From Bacillus solitudinis (GTDB taxonomy: Bacteria > Bacillota > Bacilli > Bacillales > Bacillaceae_D): a stretch of 64,000 bases of DNA. Where the stretch lies: contig NZ_KZ454943.1 in assembly GCF_002797395.1 (NCBI RefSeq), positions 2,486,211-2,550,210 of the forward strand, read 5' to 3'. A program made the position numbers and the translations under genes. Positions 25,614 through 35,534 of the stretch are shown one piece after another. The notes beneath the pieces were generated by a model. The model did no database searches, was not told where the DNA came from, and saw nothing but the letters and a program-made list of their open reading frames with translations. How positions within the stretch are numbered: position 1 is the first letter of the stretch; each line of letters starts with the position of its first letter.

Positions 25614-25657
25614 ATAAAAAGAAGTAGGAATCTTTTTCAGTTCCTACTTCTTTTTTT
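25614..25657. terminator. Terminator after the arabinanase gene
   Basis: AAGAAGTAGGAA/TTCCTACTTCTT, a perfect 12-bp stem with T-runs on both strands, so usable in both directions. The interval 25405-25613 has no supported gene. Confidence 0.85.
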
Positions 25658-25676
25658 ATGATTTTAAATGTTCTAT

Positions 25677-27193
25677 TTAATCAACTGTTTGAACAAGTAC
25701 TTCCTTAGTATTACTTCCCCATATAGCTACTCCTTCTTCTGATAGAGCAGTAAATGTCATTACAACACTTTTGGAGGTTTCGTCCCACTGACGGATAAAT
25801 ACACCATCATACATTAATCCATCAATTGTTAACTCAACACGATTACCGTCTACTTTTTCCCACTGACCCTGAACTGATCCGGTAATAGTGTTATCTTCTT
25901 GTAATCGGATTAAAGTGGATTCTTTGATATCGGCTGAAATGTCTTTGCCATGATTTATAAATCTATAATCACCAATTACATCCCCAGTGGCAACGTCATC
26001 GAGTGATTCACCCGCATATCGATAAGGAGCCACAACAGGCCAGTCATCTTGGTTCATGAACATTTGGTGAACACGGATTTCATGAGCCTCGCCTTTTCCG
26101 GGAAAGCGAGTATGGAAAATAAGAAATTGCTTTCCTGTTGCATTATCATAATAAGCTGAGTTGTGTCCTGGGGATACATAGCCGTGCTCCATACCCGAAT
26201 GTGGTTCATCAGATACTTTTTGAAATAAGAAATTTCCAATCAGTTTAACTCCGTATGGCTCAATAGAACGGTCATCAAAGAGTGGAAGGTTCGGATCGGC
26301 CATGACTTCAATCATATCGTTTCCTTGTGAATCATAGTAAGGTCCATCGGGGTTTTTCGAACGCACTACGCGTTGGTTATACCCACCTGCAGCATCAAGT
26401 CCACCGTAAGACAAGTACATGTAGTAATAATCGGTATCGGGGTGGTAAAGAACATAAGGTCCTTCAATTCGACTATGATTACCGCCCATAACTCTTTTAC
26501 CGTACCCTTGGTCAGGGAAAGGGAAGCCGGTATCTGGGTCCATTGCCAAAATAAAAATTCCACCCGAATAGGAACCATACATCATCCATAAGTCTCCACC
26601 TTTATCGAAGAATGTGTGAGGGTCCACAACATTAGGATGAACAGTTGCATCATAGGTCGTTCCATCTTCACTTGATTGGCCCCACATACCGGATTTTAGA
26701 AGAATGCCTAAATCCTCATAAGGACCTTCTATATCATCTGCGACAGCTACACCTAGTGCAGAGCGGGGAGAGTCACCCTTACAAGCGTGTAGTACATATA
26801 AAATCGCCCATCTTCAAGCTGGGTGACGTCAGCGGCCCATAACGTATCAGACTCCGCCCAATCAAACGTCTCTTTCAATTCCTCAACGACGTTTTCAAAA
26901 AGTGGATTAGATTCATTTACCCCATCGGCTACTTTTTGCCACTGCATCAAGTCTGTTGATTTGGCAGCAGCTAAATGAGAGCCAAATACATAGAAAGAAC
27001 TGTTCACTTTAATGACTGAAGGATCATGTACAGAAGCGTTCGTAAAAAGATGTAGGTCTGTGTTTAGTCGCGACTCAGCTTTCTGTTCTTGATTTGGTTC
27101 TCCTGAAGTTAGATTTGTCTGGTTATTACAAGCGGTAAACAATAATAACAGCATTGCTAATAATATTGAGTGACCAAATATGTTTGTTTTCAA
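25677..27193 (-). pseudogene. GH43 arabinan endo-1,5-alpha-L-arabinosidase lipoprotein, one frameshift
   Basis: The start TTG 27193 follows AAAGGAGAG and gives a lipoprotein signal (HSILLAMLLLLFTACNN). The five-bladed propeller begins with NASVHDPSVIKV (catalytic Asp) and continues to RFYMYYTL near 26783. There the frame changes: reading on in the next frame gives CKGDSPRSALGVAV and then the rest of the enzyme, including NVVDPHTFFD (second Asp) and SRIEGPYVLYH (catalytic Glu), followed by a C-terminal beta-domain to 25677. One missing base explains the break; no homopolymer is present at the site. The full product would be about 505 aa and would cut arabinan outside the cell. Confidence 0.85.
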
Positions 27194-27220
27194 TCTAGTT
27201 TCTCTCCTTTTATCTAGTAA

Positions 27221-27234
27221 AGTTAACGCTTTCA
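27221..27234 (-). promoter_or_regulatory. Cre-like site before the arabinanase gene
   Basis: On the minus strand TGAAAGCGTTAACT matches 13 of 14 positions of TGWNANCGNTNWCA. It lies 28 nt upstream of the TTG start, where CcpA would block transcription. Confidence 0.65.
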
Positions 27235-27293
27235 AAGATATCTATAATTAATAGCGTGTACCTTAATTTAATTTCTCCTTTTCTACAATTCAT

Positions 27294-27324
27294 ATTGTTA
27301 ATTAATATGCTATTGATTAACAAT
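27294..27324. promoter_or_regulatory. Palindrome in the arabinanase promoter region
   Basis: ATTGTTAATTAAT and ATTGATTAACAAT form an inverted repeat (12 of 13 pairs) around ATGCT, a candidate operator for an unidentified regulator. Confidence 0.5.
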
Positions 27325-27475
27325 AATATAAACTAATTGATATTTCAACTAATTTTGTTTCTATATTCAAGTAGAAAACAATAATAAATTCACGAAAGTT
27401 GAACATTACGTTAATAAGCCCTTAAAAATTGGTTGGTATGATTACAAGTAGAATGGATAAGGGAGCGTGTTCTCG

Positions 27476-28615
27476 ATGATTTTGCCAAAAGTGTTAATTC
27501 TTACGACAAACTATGGGAATGGCCATCTTCAAGTTGCCCATTCCTTAGAGCAAGAGTTTGCGGATATAGGAATAAAAAACGTAATAGTAAAAGATTTATT
27601 CTATGAAACGAGTCCACTCCTTAATGAATGGACAAGAAAAGTTTATTTGAAAAGTTATACAACAGGTGGGAGACAAATTTATCGCTTTTTTTATTATAGT
27701 AGTAGAGAGATTTCAAAAAGGAAGAACTTGAAGTTACTCAGTTATGGTCATTCTAAGTTAAAGAAAATCATGGAGCAAGAGCAACCAAATTTGATTATCA
27801 ATACATTTCCTTTCTTCGCTGTTCCTTTCCATAAAAATAAAACGAACTCCCTTCTTCCAACTTATAACGTCGTCACCGATTACTGCTTGCATCATTTATG
27901 GGTTCATCCAACAATTAATAAATATTACATCGCGACGCCAAAGTTAAAAGATGAACTCGTAAATGTAGGAATCCCTGAAGAAAAAGTAACTATTTCGGGT
28001 ATCCCAATTTCAACTAAGTTTGACCAACCATTAAATGAACAGTTTCTAATACAAAAATATGCTTTAGATCCGTTAAAGAAAACAGTTCTTATTGTTGCAG
28101 GGGCATTTGGAGTTTCAAAAGAAATGAAATATATTTGTGATTTATTGAAAGATGACCCCATTATTCAATTGACAATTGTCTGCGGGAAAAACCGAGAACT
28201 ATATAACCTTCTAATGTCAACGTACCGTGATAAAGAGAACATCAAGGTATTTGGTTACGTGAATCATATTCAAGAATTACTAAAGATAGCGTCTTGTGTT
28301 ATTACCAAACCAGGTGGTGTGATTTTAACAGAAGCTATGGCTATGAATATACCGATTATTATACCGAGAGCTACTCCGGGGCAAGAAAAGGAGAATGCTT
28401 TATTTTTTGAAAGTCAAGGTGCGGCTATTAGAAGGGAAAGAGTGCCTCAGCTTGTTCTAGAAACAAAAAAGCTTATTCGTAATGAAGAAAAACAGCTGAT
28501 GATGAAAGCAGCACTTTCTAGGATTCACGTGCCTCGTTCATCAAAAAAAATTACAAATGATATTTTACAGGACTTTTACTATCAACAAATACATCATCAA
28601 CAAACAAACATATAG
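27476..28615 (+). CDS. Glycosyltransferase, MGDG synthase/UgtP-like, 379 aa
   Basis: Two-domain GT-B enzyme. The N-terminus LPKVLILTTNYGNGHLQVAH is the MGDG-synthase (diacylglycerol acceptor) motif; the C-terminal domain has FGYVNHIQELLKIASCVITK and PGGVILTEAMAMNIPIIIPR, the nucleotide-sugar site. It should transfer glucose or galactose from a UDP-sugar to diacylglycerol or a similar lipid at the inner membrane face, as UgtP/YpfP does for glycolipid and lipoteichoic-acid anchors. ATG 27476 lies 10 nt after AAGGGAG; GTG 27467 is an alternative. Monocistronic. Confidence 0.85.
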   Translation: MILPKVLILTTNYGNGHLQVAHSLEQEFADIGIKNVIVKDLFYETSPLLNEWTRKVYLKSYTTGGRQIYRFFYYSSREISKRKNLKLLSYGHSKLKKIMEQEQPNLIINTFPFFAVPFHKNKTNSLLPTYNVVTDYCLHHLWVHPTINKYYIATPKLKDELVNVGIPEEKVTISGIPISTKFDQPLNEQFLIQKYALDPLKKTVLIVAGAFGVSKEMKYICDLLKDDPIIQLTIVCGKNRELYNLLMSTYRDKENIKVFGYVNHIQELLKIASCVITKPGGVILTEAMAMNIPIIIPRATPGQEKENALFFESQGAAIRRERVPQLVLETKKLIRNEEKQLMMKAALSRIHVPRSSKKITNDILQDFYYQQIHHQQTNI

Positions 28616-28786
28616 TGTAAACCGTCGATATGTTTAACCTATAAAAAATGTCCAGAAGAAGTATGTTTTGAAAATTTTTAATATCTTTACAAAAGATTAA
28701 CATTTCATTTACATATAATTGATGATCCGGAGAAAAAGGTCAGTTAAGCTAGAAGAGTGTAGATTTTTGAAAAAAGGGTGAGGCTT

Positions 28787-30919
28787 ATGAACCAAAAACA
28801 ACTTTACAATAATAGAGAATTAAGTTGGCTAGCGTTCAATCAAAGGGTACTAGAAGAAGCGATTGATCCTCGTAATCTATTACTTGAACGTCTAAAGTTT
28901 TTATCGATTTTTAGTGCGAATTTAGACGAATTTTTTATGGTGAGAGTAGCGGGTTTGACGGATCAAGTTAAGGCAAAGTATGAAAAACCAGATAATAAAT
29001 CAGGATTAACCCCAAAAGAACAGTTAGACTGTATATCAAAAAAAACGCATCAACTCGTTGAAAAACAATATGAGACGTATCAAGAAACGCTTCTCCCTTT
29101 ATTACGGGAAGAAGGAATTTTGTTGCAACAGGTCGAGGAATTAAATCCTAAACAAATTAGTATGTTAGAAACATATTTTGATGAAAAGATTTATCCTGTG
29201 TTAACCCCGATGGCAATTGATGCTTACCGTCCATTCCCTAAGTTACTTAGTAAAAGTCTAAATTTAGCAATTGTTCTTACAGATAAGGCGAATCAAAGAA
29301 AAATGGCTTTCGTGCAAGTCCCTGCTGTGTTGGGGCGCTATGTCAAAATAGAACAAGGGACCACATTTGTTCTCTTAGAGAATCTTATTGCATTTTTTAT
29401 CAATAAATTATTTAAAGGGTATTTGATAAAAAGTGTTCTACCATTCCGGATTACTAGAAATGCAGATTTAACGATTCATGAAGATGGGGTATCAGACTTA
29501 CTCATTGAGATTGAGAAAGAATTAAAAAAGCGTAAGTGGGGGGCAGAAATTCGTCTTGAGGTTGCTGGACCAGTAGAGGATGACCAAGCTTTAGAATACA
29601 TCCAAGAGCGTTTAGAGTTACAAAATGATGATACGTATATTGTCCAAGGTCCTTTGGATTTAACTTTTTTATTCTCATTCTATAAAGAAATTCAGACTCT
29701 CAAGCCTAACCTAATTAATAAACCGTTCATTCCTCAATTGCCACCACAAATATCTTATGGCGAAAATTTGTTCCAAAAGGCATTAGATCAAGATATTCTC
29801 CTTCACCATCCTTATAACTCTTTTGAACCCGTCGTGGAGTTAATAGCAAAAGCTGCAGAGGATCCCAATGTATTAACAATAAAACAAACCCTTTACCGTG
29901 TAAGTGGTGATTCATCAATAATTAAAGCATTAAAGAGAGCGGTTATTAATGGAAAGCAAGTGACCGTATTGGTAGAGCTAAAAGCAAGATTTGACGAAGA
30001 AAATAATGTGAGTTGGGCAAAGGAGCTTGAGAAAGAAGGCTGCCATGTTATTTACGGATTCACTCATTTGAAAACACATAGCAAAATCACTCTTATCGTT
30101 AGGAAAAGGAACAATAAAATTGAACGGTTTGTTCATTTAGGTACGGGCAACTATAACGATGCTACAGCTAAACTTTATACTGATATCGGTATAATTACGA
30201 CAAATCCAAAGATCGGCGTAGATGCTACGAACTTTTTTAATTATATTAGTGGGTATAACGCCGAACCTAATTATAACTATCTTGTGGTAGCACCTCATGG
30301 GATTCGCGAGGAATTTATTACGTTAATTAACCGAGAAATTTTATGTCATCAACAGTATGGAAATGGTCATATTATCGCCAAGATGAATTCGCTATCGGAT
30401 AAGATATTAATCGATAAACTTTATGAAGCCTCTAAGAACGGTGTGAAAATTGACTTGATTGTGAGAGGGATTTGTTGCTTAAGGCCTGGCATAAAGGGAG
30501 TAAGTGAAACGATTACCGTGCGTAGTATACTTGGTCGTTTTTTAGAACATAGTCGGATTTACTATTTTTATCAAAATGGTGAAGAAGGAACATATCTTTC
30601 TTCAGCTGATTTAATGACACGTAATATGGATATGAGGATTGAGATTTTATTCCCAGTTTTAGAGATTAGTTTAAAAACTACCGTAAAAAAATGGTTACTT
30701 CTTTATCTGTCAGATAATATAAAGGCCCGCGAGCAAAATGCTGAAGGTTCCTATCACTATGTGAAAAAAGATTCTAAAGTTCCTCCAATTCATAGTCAGG
30801 AAATATTAGGGGAAAGTAATACCTTTATGGAAAATAAGTGGTTATATAAGTATAAGCTCATAATTAAAAAGGCTAAACGTTTCAAAATCAAAAAAGTTAT
30901 TCCTTTTTTATCTCAATAA
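28787..30919 (+). CDS. ppk: Polyphosphate kinase 1, 710 aa
   Basis: Full-length Ppk1: NRELSWLAFNQRVLEEA at the N-terminus, FRITRNADLTI, KQTLYRVSGDSSIIKAL, the phosphohistidine motif THLKTHSKITLIVR, HLGTGNYNDATAKLYTDIG and a second conserved His in GRFLEHSRIYYF. It makes long-chain polyphosphate from ATP. Start 28787 is chosen for AAAGGGTGAGG at good distance. A response-regulator gene follows after 68 nt. No exopolyphosphatase gene is visible nearby, unlike many ppk loci. Confidence 0.95.
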   Translation: MNQKQLYNNRELSWLAFNQRVLEEAIDPRNLLLERLKFLSIFSANLDEFFMVRVAGLTDQVKAKYEKPDNKSGLTPKEQLDCISKKTHQLVEKQYETYQETLLPLLREEGILLQQVEELNPKQISMLETYFDEKIYPVLTPMAIDAYRPFPKLLSKSLNLAIVLTDKANQRKMAFVQVPAVLGRYVKIEQGTTFVLLENLIAFFINKLFKGYLIKSVLPFRITRNADLTIHEDGVSDLLIEIEKELKKRKWGAEIRLEVAGPVEDDQALEYIQERLELQNDDTYIVQGPLDLTFLFSFYKEIQTLKPNLINKPFIPQLPPQISYGENLFQKALDQDILLHHPYNSFEPVVELIAKAAEDPNVLTIKQTLYRVSGDSSIIKALKRAVINGKQVTVLVELKARFDEENNVSWAKELEKEGCHVIYGFTHLKTHSKITLIVRKRNNKIERFVHLGTGNYNDATAKLYTDIGIITTNPKIGVDATNFFNYISGYNAEPNYNYLVVAPHGIREEFITLINREILCHQQYGNGHIIAKMNSLSDKILIDKLYEASKNGVKIDLIVRGICCLRPGIKGVSETITVRSILGRFLEHSRIYYFYQNGEEGTYLSSADLMTRNMDMRIEILFPVLEISLKTTVKKWLLLYLSDNIKAREQNAEGSYHYVKKDSKVPPIHSQEILGESNTFMENKWLYKYKLIIKKAKRFKIKKVIPFLSQ

Positions 30920-30987
30920 AAATTGGATAAAGGCATGACTTGTATGGTGATTAAAAGATCAAATAAGCAATCTTAGGTGATAAGAAA

Positions 30988-31671
30988 ATGGCTAAAAAAG
31001 TTCTAATTGTTTATGAAAACAAAAAAACGATTAAACCAATTTTTAGAAGGTTGGTAGATTTAGGTTTCAGTGTAGTAATAGGCCTTAATGGTGAGCAAGC
31101 TATTGAGGCTTTTCATAAGGAAGGACCTGAACTTATTATTATTGATGTTGCCATACCTAATAAAGACGATTTAGAAATTTGCCGATATTTTCGTAAAGCA
31201 CAAGCCGATATTTTGTTAATTATTCTCGCTTCAAAAAGTGAAGAGGGGCCTAAGATATTAGCTCTTGAGCTAGGTGCAGATGACTGCATTATCAAACCAT
31301 TTAGTTATAGAGAGCTTACAGCAAGGATGAAGTCTTTACTCCGAAGAAAAACATTTGTTTTAGAAGAAAGCCAGTTAACAAATGATTTGGTATTCTATCA
31401 CAAATCTCGAAAAGTTTTATATAAGGGACGGGATATTTACCTAACTCCAGCGGAATTTCAACTTGTTTTACACTTAAATAGATACAGAGGTAAAATTGTC
31501 AAACGTGATGATTTAGTGAAATGCATCCATCATTCTTATTCTTCGAGAGAGAGAAGATCTCTTGATGTCCATATTTCTAAATTAAGAGAAAAGTTTAACA
31601 AAGAATTTATTAAGACAGTCTATGGAATTGGCTACCGATTAAAACCTTTCGACTCTGAAAATAAAATGTAG
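30988..31671 (+). CDS. OmpR-family response regulator with atypical receiver, 227 aa
   Basis: Receiver domain 1-118 plus a winged-helix output domain (LTPAEFQLVLHLNRYRGKIV, then RSLDVHISKLREKF and TVYGIGYRL). The phospho-acceptor Asp (IIIDVAIPNKDD) and the conserved Lys (IIKPFSYREL) are present, but the metal-binding acidic pair is degraded: VLIVYENK instead of VLIVDDE. Mg2+-dependent phosphorylation may be weakened or replaced by another signal. There is no cognate histidine kinase next to it. Position after ppk suggests a link to phosphate or polyphosphate metabolism. Confidence 0.88.
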   Translation: MAKKVLIVYENKKTIKPIFRRLVDLGFSVVIGLNGEQAIEAFHKEGPELIIIDVAIPNKDDLEICRYFRKAQADILLIILASKSEEGPKILALELGADDCIIKPFSYRELTARMKSLLRRKTFVLEESQLTNDLVFYHKSRKVLYKGRDIYLTPAEFQLVLHLNRYRGKIVKRDDLVKCIHHSYSSRERRSLDVHISKLREKFNKEFIKTVYGIGYRLKPFDSENKM

Positions 31672-31744
31672 CAGGGTCGTGTTGTTACATAGTTAAGGTA
31701 GACCTGCGAGAAGTTTTTTGGGGACATTTTAGTTGAAACAAAAA

Positions 31745-32085
31745 TGAGATAGGGGCTTTCTTAAAAGCATTTCAAGAGATGAAAATGGCTTACGTTCAGA
31801 GGCCACTGAAAAGTCCCTTTTAGGCAGATTCGCGGAAGAAGCAATGGCTCCACACGTTGTACGCCTGCTATGAGTGGGTTTCTCGTAGTAGGCTTAAGAC
31901 AAAGCGACGGTTCCGCTCATTGCTGAAAGGCCACTGAAAAAAGATGAAACCGATCTTTTTCAGCGGCCTTTTCGTTCACTACTTTCCTTGCGATGAGGAA
32001 GCCAATCATCATAGATGTAGCGATTAAGCACATCACTAAGAGGTGTGTCATAAGGTTAAATTCCCCTTATGACACAGCCTCTTTC
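31745..32085 (+). repeat. Largest modular intergenic repeat cluster
   Basis: Contains CTTTCTTAAAAGCATTTC, a GAGGCCACTGAAAA half-copy, GAAGCAATGGCTCC, a CGCCTGCTATGAG/CTCGTAGTAGGC stem, a full AAGGCCACTGAAAAA palindrome (31927-31970), a degenerate ACTTTCCTTGCGATGAG stem, and a GTGTCATAAGG palindrome (32040-32083) with CTTTC tail. No gene in 31672-32247. Confidence 0.7.
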
Positions 32086-32202
32086 TGCTTGACTCAAAAA
32101 AATAAGAAAAGCTTAAATTACCCAGTTCAAGTGATTTCCCTGTCAAAGTTTAAATAATTAAAATATAATGGTAATAGTCCGAAAGGTGTTTTTTTCTCTT
32201 TT

Positions 32203-32216
32203 TGAAAGCGCTCTAA
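32203..32216 (+). promoter_or_regulatory. Cre-like site before the rhamnogalacturonan lyase gene
   Basis: TGAAAGCGCTCTAA matches 13 of 14 consensus positions. It lies downstream of a candidate promoter (CTGTCA 32140-32145, TATAAT 32164-32169), a position suited to CcpA roadblock repression. Confidence 0.55.
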
Positions 32217-32247
32217 TAAGGAATATTTAAATAAGGTGGTTTTGCAA

Positions 32248-34434
32248 ATGCAATTGGAATATCTAAATAGAGGCCTTGTAGCTGTTTCAACCTCTGAAGG
32301 TGTTTATCTTAGCTGGAGGTTACTAGCAAGTGAAGTGACCGGTTATTCTGAAACAGGATTAGTTGGTACGGATTTTTACGTTTATCGAAATAATTTACTG
32401 ATTGCTACCGTTAAAGACAGTACAAATTATTTAGATGATGCAGGAAAGGCTACGTGCAAATATTCCGTAGCTGCGGTAGTAAATGAACAAGAAATGAGTA
32501 GAAGTGACGACGTAACTCCGTGGGAAAAAGGATATTATGATATACCGTTACAAAAGCCAGCAGATGGAGTGACTCCCTCTGGTGAAGTCTATACATATTC
32601 CGCTAATGATATGAGTGTAGGCGATGTAGATGGTGATGGAGAATACGAATTTTTTGTGAAATGGGATCCATCAAACTCTAAGGATGTTTCTCAAAAAGGA
32701 TATACAGGCAATGTATTTCTAGATTGCTACAAACTTGAGGGAACACTTCTTTATCGCATAGATCTTGGCGTGAACATTAGGGCAGGAGCTCATTATACGC
32801 AATTTATGGTATTTGATTTTGATGGTGATGGAAAAGCAGAGCTCATGATGAAAACAGCCCCTGGGACAAGAACCTTACTGTTTGATAAGGAAGGAAGTAT
32901 GGTTACTGAAAGATTTGTTACATTACCTGAGAAGGATCGTCGTGCAGGTTATAGTCATTCAGACGATTATCGAATGAGTAGTGAAGATTATTATCATTAT
33001 CTCGTACAGACGTTCATGGGTTGGCATCAGCATGAGGAAGTGCTGAACGGTCACTGGCCTTCTTCACTTGAGGAATGTTTTGGAATAGAGAAGCAATACC
33101 ACTATCCATTACTACTAGAAGATGCCAAAAAACTCGCAACCTATTTTATTGATGTTTATGCACCAAATCGGAGTAAGAAAAATGACTTAAGAACGTTTGA
33201 AGGTTTTATTCTTGAGGGGCCTGAATTTTTAACGGTTTTTGAAGGATCTACAGGAAAAGAGCTTGAAACGATTCATTATAAACCAGGTCGCTTTGATGAT
33301 GGATTAATGTGGGGAGATTACGCAATGCCACGTATTGAACCAGGAAACCGCGTTGATCGCTTCCTTGCTGGTGTAGCCTACCTAGATGGTGAGAAACCTT
33401 ATGCAATTTTTGCTAGGGGGTATTATACTCGAGCTGTGATTATTTCCTATAGTTGGGATGGCCATCACCTTAAAGAATACTGGTGTACAGATAGCGGATG
33501 GACATCGATGAGCAATCCCTTTAATGACAATCCCCACCCAAGAGACGGAAGGTCAAAGGACTATGGTTCGATCACAAATCAGGGCGCACACTCATTAAGC
33601 GTGGCTGATATTGATGGGGATGGAAAGCAAGAAATTATTTATGGATCAGCAACGATTGATCATGATGGAAGCGTTTTATATAGTTCAACCGATGTGATGC
33701 CTCCGGAAAGTGCAAATCCTGGCAAAATAGCTAAGCTTGGCCACGGGGATACTTTGCACGTAGCTAATGTTGACCCAGATCGCCCTGGGCTTGAGATTTT
33801 CATGATACATGAAAATGGACGATGGGCCCCATATGGGTATACGTTACGTGATGCTGCTACAGGAGAGTTTATATACGGCGAATATGCTGAAGAGGATCGT
33901 GACCGGGGAATTGTTGGAGATGTAAATCCTACTTATCGCGGTCTAGAAACTTGGGCTAATGGTTTCGGCTTAAAGACAGCAAAAGGAGAACAAATTAGCA
34001 TGGAAGCTCCAGGGACCAATATGACAATTAGGTGGTCTGGTGACATGATGACTCAAATTGTGGAGGGGACCTTTAATGATGATACGACAATTACCGATTG
34101 GGTTAGGGGTACTCTCCTGACAGCGAATGAAACAAGAACAAATAATGGGACAAAGGGAAATCCCTGTCTTGTAGCTGATATTTTCGGTGATTGGAGAGAG
34201 GAATTATTAGTTAGAACCTCAGATAGCTCAGCTATCCGAATTTACGTAAGTACAGAAGTTACAGATAGAAAGCTCTATACCTTAATGCATGATGCTCAGT
34301 ACCGAACAGCTATTGCATGGCAAAATACAGTATATAACCAGCCTCCTTACCCAAGTTTTTATTTCGCATCAGATATAGAGTGGGGAAAGGTTCCGATTCC
34401 GAAATTTTGGACGGCCCAAGAAAAAGATAGTTAA
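32248..34434 (+). CDS. Rhamnogalacturonan lyase, PL11, YesX-like, 728 aa
   Basis: Begins LEYLNRGLVAVSTSEGVYLS WRLL, the conserved PL11 N-terminus, and continues with the propeller carrying repeated calcium-binding Asp motifs (DVDGDGEYEF, DFDGDGKAEL, DIDGDGKQEI), GAHYTQFMVFD, GDYAMPRIEPGNRVDRFLAG, QGAHSLSVAD and HGDTLHVANVDPDRPGLE. It cleaves rhamnogalacturonan I backbones by beta-elimination. Without a signal peptide it matches the cytoplasmic YesX exo-type. It exceeds the usual length (about 610 aa) by an insert around residues 215-345. Start 32248 follows AAGGTGG. Cre-controlled; terminator downstream. Confidence 0.93.
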   Translation: MQLEYLNRGLVAVSTSEGVYLSWRLLASEVTGYSETGLVGTDFYVYRNNLLIATVKDSTNYLDDAGKATCKYSVAAVVNEQEMSRSDDVTPWEKGYYDIPLQKPADGVTPSGEVYTYSANDMSVGDVDGDGEYEFFVKWDPSNSKDVSQKGYTGNVFLDCYKLEGTLLYRIDLGVNIRAGAHYTQFMVFDFDGDGKAELMMKTAPGTRTLLFDKEGSMVTERFVTLPEKDRRAGYSHSDDYRMSSEDYYHYLVQTFMGWHQHEEVLNGHWPSSLEECFGIEKQYHYPLLLEDAKKLATYFIDVYAPNRSKKNDLRTFEGFILEGPEFLTVFEGSTGKELETIHYKPGRFDDGLMWGDYAMPRIEPGNRVDRFLAGVAYLDGEKPYAIFARGYYTRAVIISYSWDGHHLKEYWCTDSGWTSMSNPFNDNPHPRDGRSKDYGSITNQGAHSLSVADIDGDGKQEIIYGSATIDHDGSVLYSSTDVMPPESANPGKIAKLGHGDTLHVANVDPDRPGLEIFMIHENGRWAPYGYTLRDAATGEFIYGEYAEEDRDRGIVGDVNPTYRGLETWANGFGLKTAKGEQISMEAPGTNMTIRWSGDMMTQIVEGTFNDDTTITDWVRGTLLTANETRTNNGTKGNPCLVADIFGDWREELLVRTSDSSAIRIYVSTEVTDRKLYTLMHDAQYRTAIAWQNTVYNQPPYPSFYFASDIEWGKVPIPKFWTAQEKDS

Positions 34435-34443
34435 AATGAAATT

Positions 34444-34470
34444 AAGACTGCCATATTGGTAGTCTTTTCT
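34444..34470 (+). terminator. Terminator of the rhamnogalacturonan lyase gene
   Basis: AAGACTGCCA and TGGTAGTCTT (one G-T pair) around TAT, followed by TTCTCTTTT. Confidence 0.75.
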
Positions 34471-34614
34471 CTTTTAAAACTAGTACGAAGCCTATAAGGA
34501 TTTACATTTATGGATCCATCAATTTATTATAAAAAGCTAAAGAATATAAGTTATTCTCTATCCTTTCTGGTAAGACTAAGCACTATAGTATTTAATTGGA
34601 GAGGGTGAATATAC

Positions 34615-35424
34615 TTGCCGGAGTTACCTGAAATGGAAAACTATCGAACCCGCTTAAGTGAACATTTAATTGGGAAAAGAATACAGGAGATAACAATTAC
34701 TAGAGAAAAGTCACTTAATGTTACCGTTGAACAGTTCAGACAACACGTAGAAGGACAAACGATTGTTGCAATTGATAGAAAAGCCAAGCACCTATTATTT
34801 AACCTTGAATCAGGAAAAGTATTATTGCTCCATTTAATGCTAGGGGGAGTGATGTATATAGGTGGAGAAGGTGATGCACCAAAACGAACGAAACAAGTAA
34901 CGTTTATATTTGATGATTGCTCTTTGTTTTTGATGGGGCTCCGATTAGGATATTTGCATTTGCATAGTCTTGATCAAGTTGAGGAGAAATTACGAGACCT
35001 AGGTCCAGAGCCATTGGACGATTCCTTTACTTTAGATGCATTTTATAAGTTAGCTGAGAAAAAAAGGGGGATGTTAAAGTCAGCTTTGGTAAATCAAAAG
35101 TTTATCTCGGGTATTGGAAATTTGTATTCTGATGAAATTTGTTATCAATCTTGTCTCTTACCGCAGAGAAAAGTTCAAGAATTAACGATTCAGGAGAAAC
35201 AAGCCTTGTATAGAAGTATTCAGGCAATATTAAAAAGGGGGCTTACTTACGGAGGTTATATGGATATGCCTGTATATAAGGGTGACCTATTAACTGGCCA
35301 ATACAACCAACACTGTTATGTTTATGATAGAGAAGGTGAATTGTGCAAGCGTTGTGATTCTAAAATCTTGAAGGCTAAAGTAGCATCAAGGAAAAGTTTT
35401 TTTTGTAATAATTGTCAAAGGTAA
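34615..35424 (+). CDS. Fpg/Nei-family DNA glycosylase, 269 aa
   Basis: N-terminal PELPEMENYRTRL, the catalytic proline-glutamate motif of Fpg/Nei enzymes (Pro is exposed after Met removal), a catalytic Lys in DRKAKHLLF, the H2TH segment with QKFISGIGNLYSDEICY and a C-terminal zinc finger CKRCDSKILKAKVASRKSFF ending CNNC. It removes oxidised bases and nicks the DNA by beta/delta elimination. TTG 34615 follows GAGAGGGTG. PELPEMEN differs from the main Bacillus MutM (PELPEVET), so this may be a secondary paralogue. Standing alone between unrelated genes. Confidence 0.92.
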   Translation: MPELPEMENYRTRLSEHLIGKRIQEITITREKSLNVTVEQFRQHVEGQTIVAIDRKAKHLLFNLESGKVLLLHLMLGGVMYIGGEGDAPKRTKQVTFIFDDCSLFLMGLRLGYLHLHSLDQVEEKLRDLGPEPLDDSFTLDAFYKLAEKKRGMLKSALVNQKFISGIGNLYSDEICYQSCLLPQRKVQELTIQEKQALYRSIQAILKRGLTYGGYMDMPVYKGDLLTGQYNQHCYVYDREGELCKRCDSKILKAKVASRKSFFCNNCQR

Positions 35425-35534
35425 TTTATTTCAACCATCAATTTGTCGAATTAAGTAGAAAAGTATCTATTGAATAGTAGACCCCCTTATTTGTTTAAAG
35501 TAAAATAAAGAAGTTATAAGAAGGGGAGTTTGCC

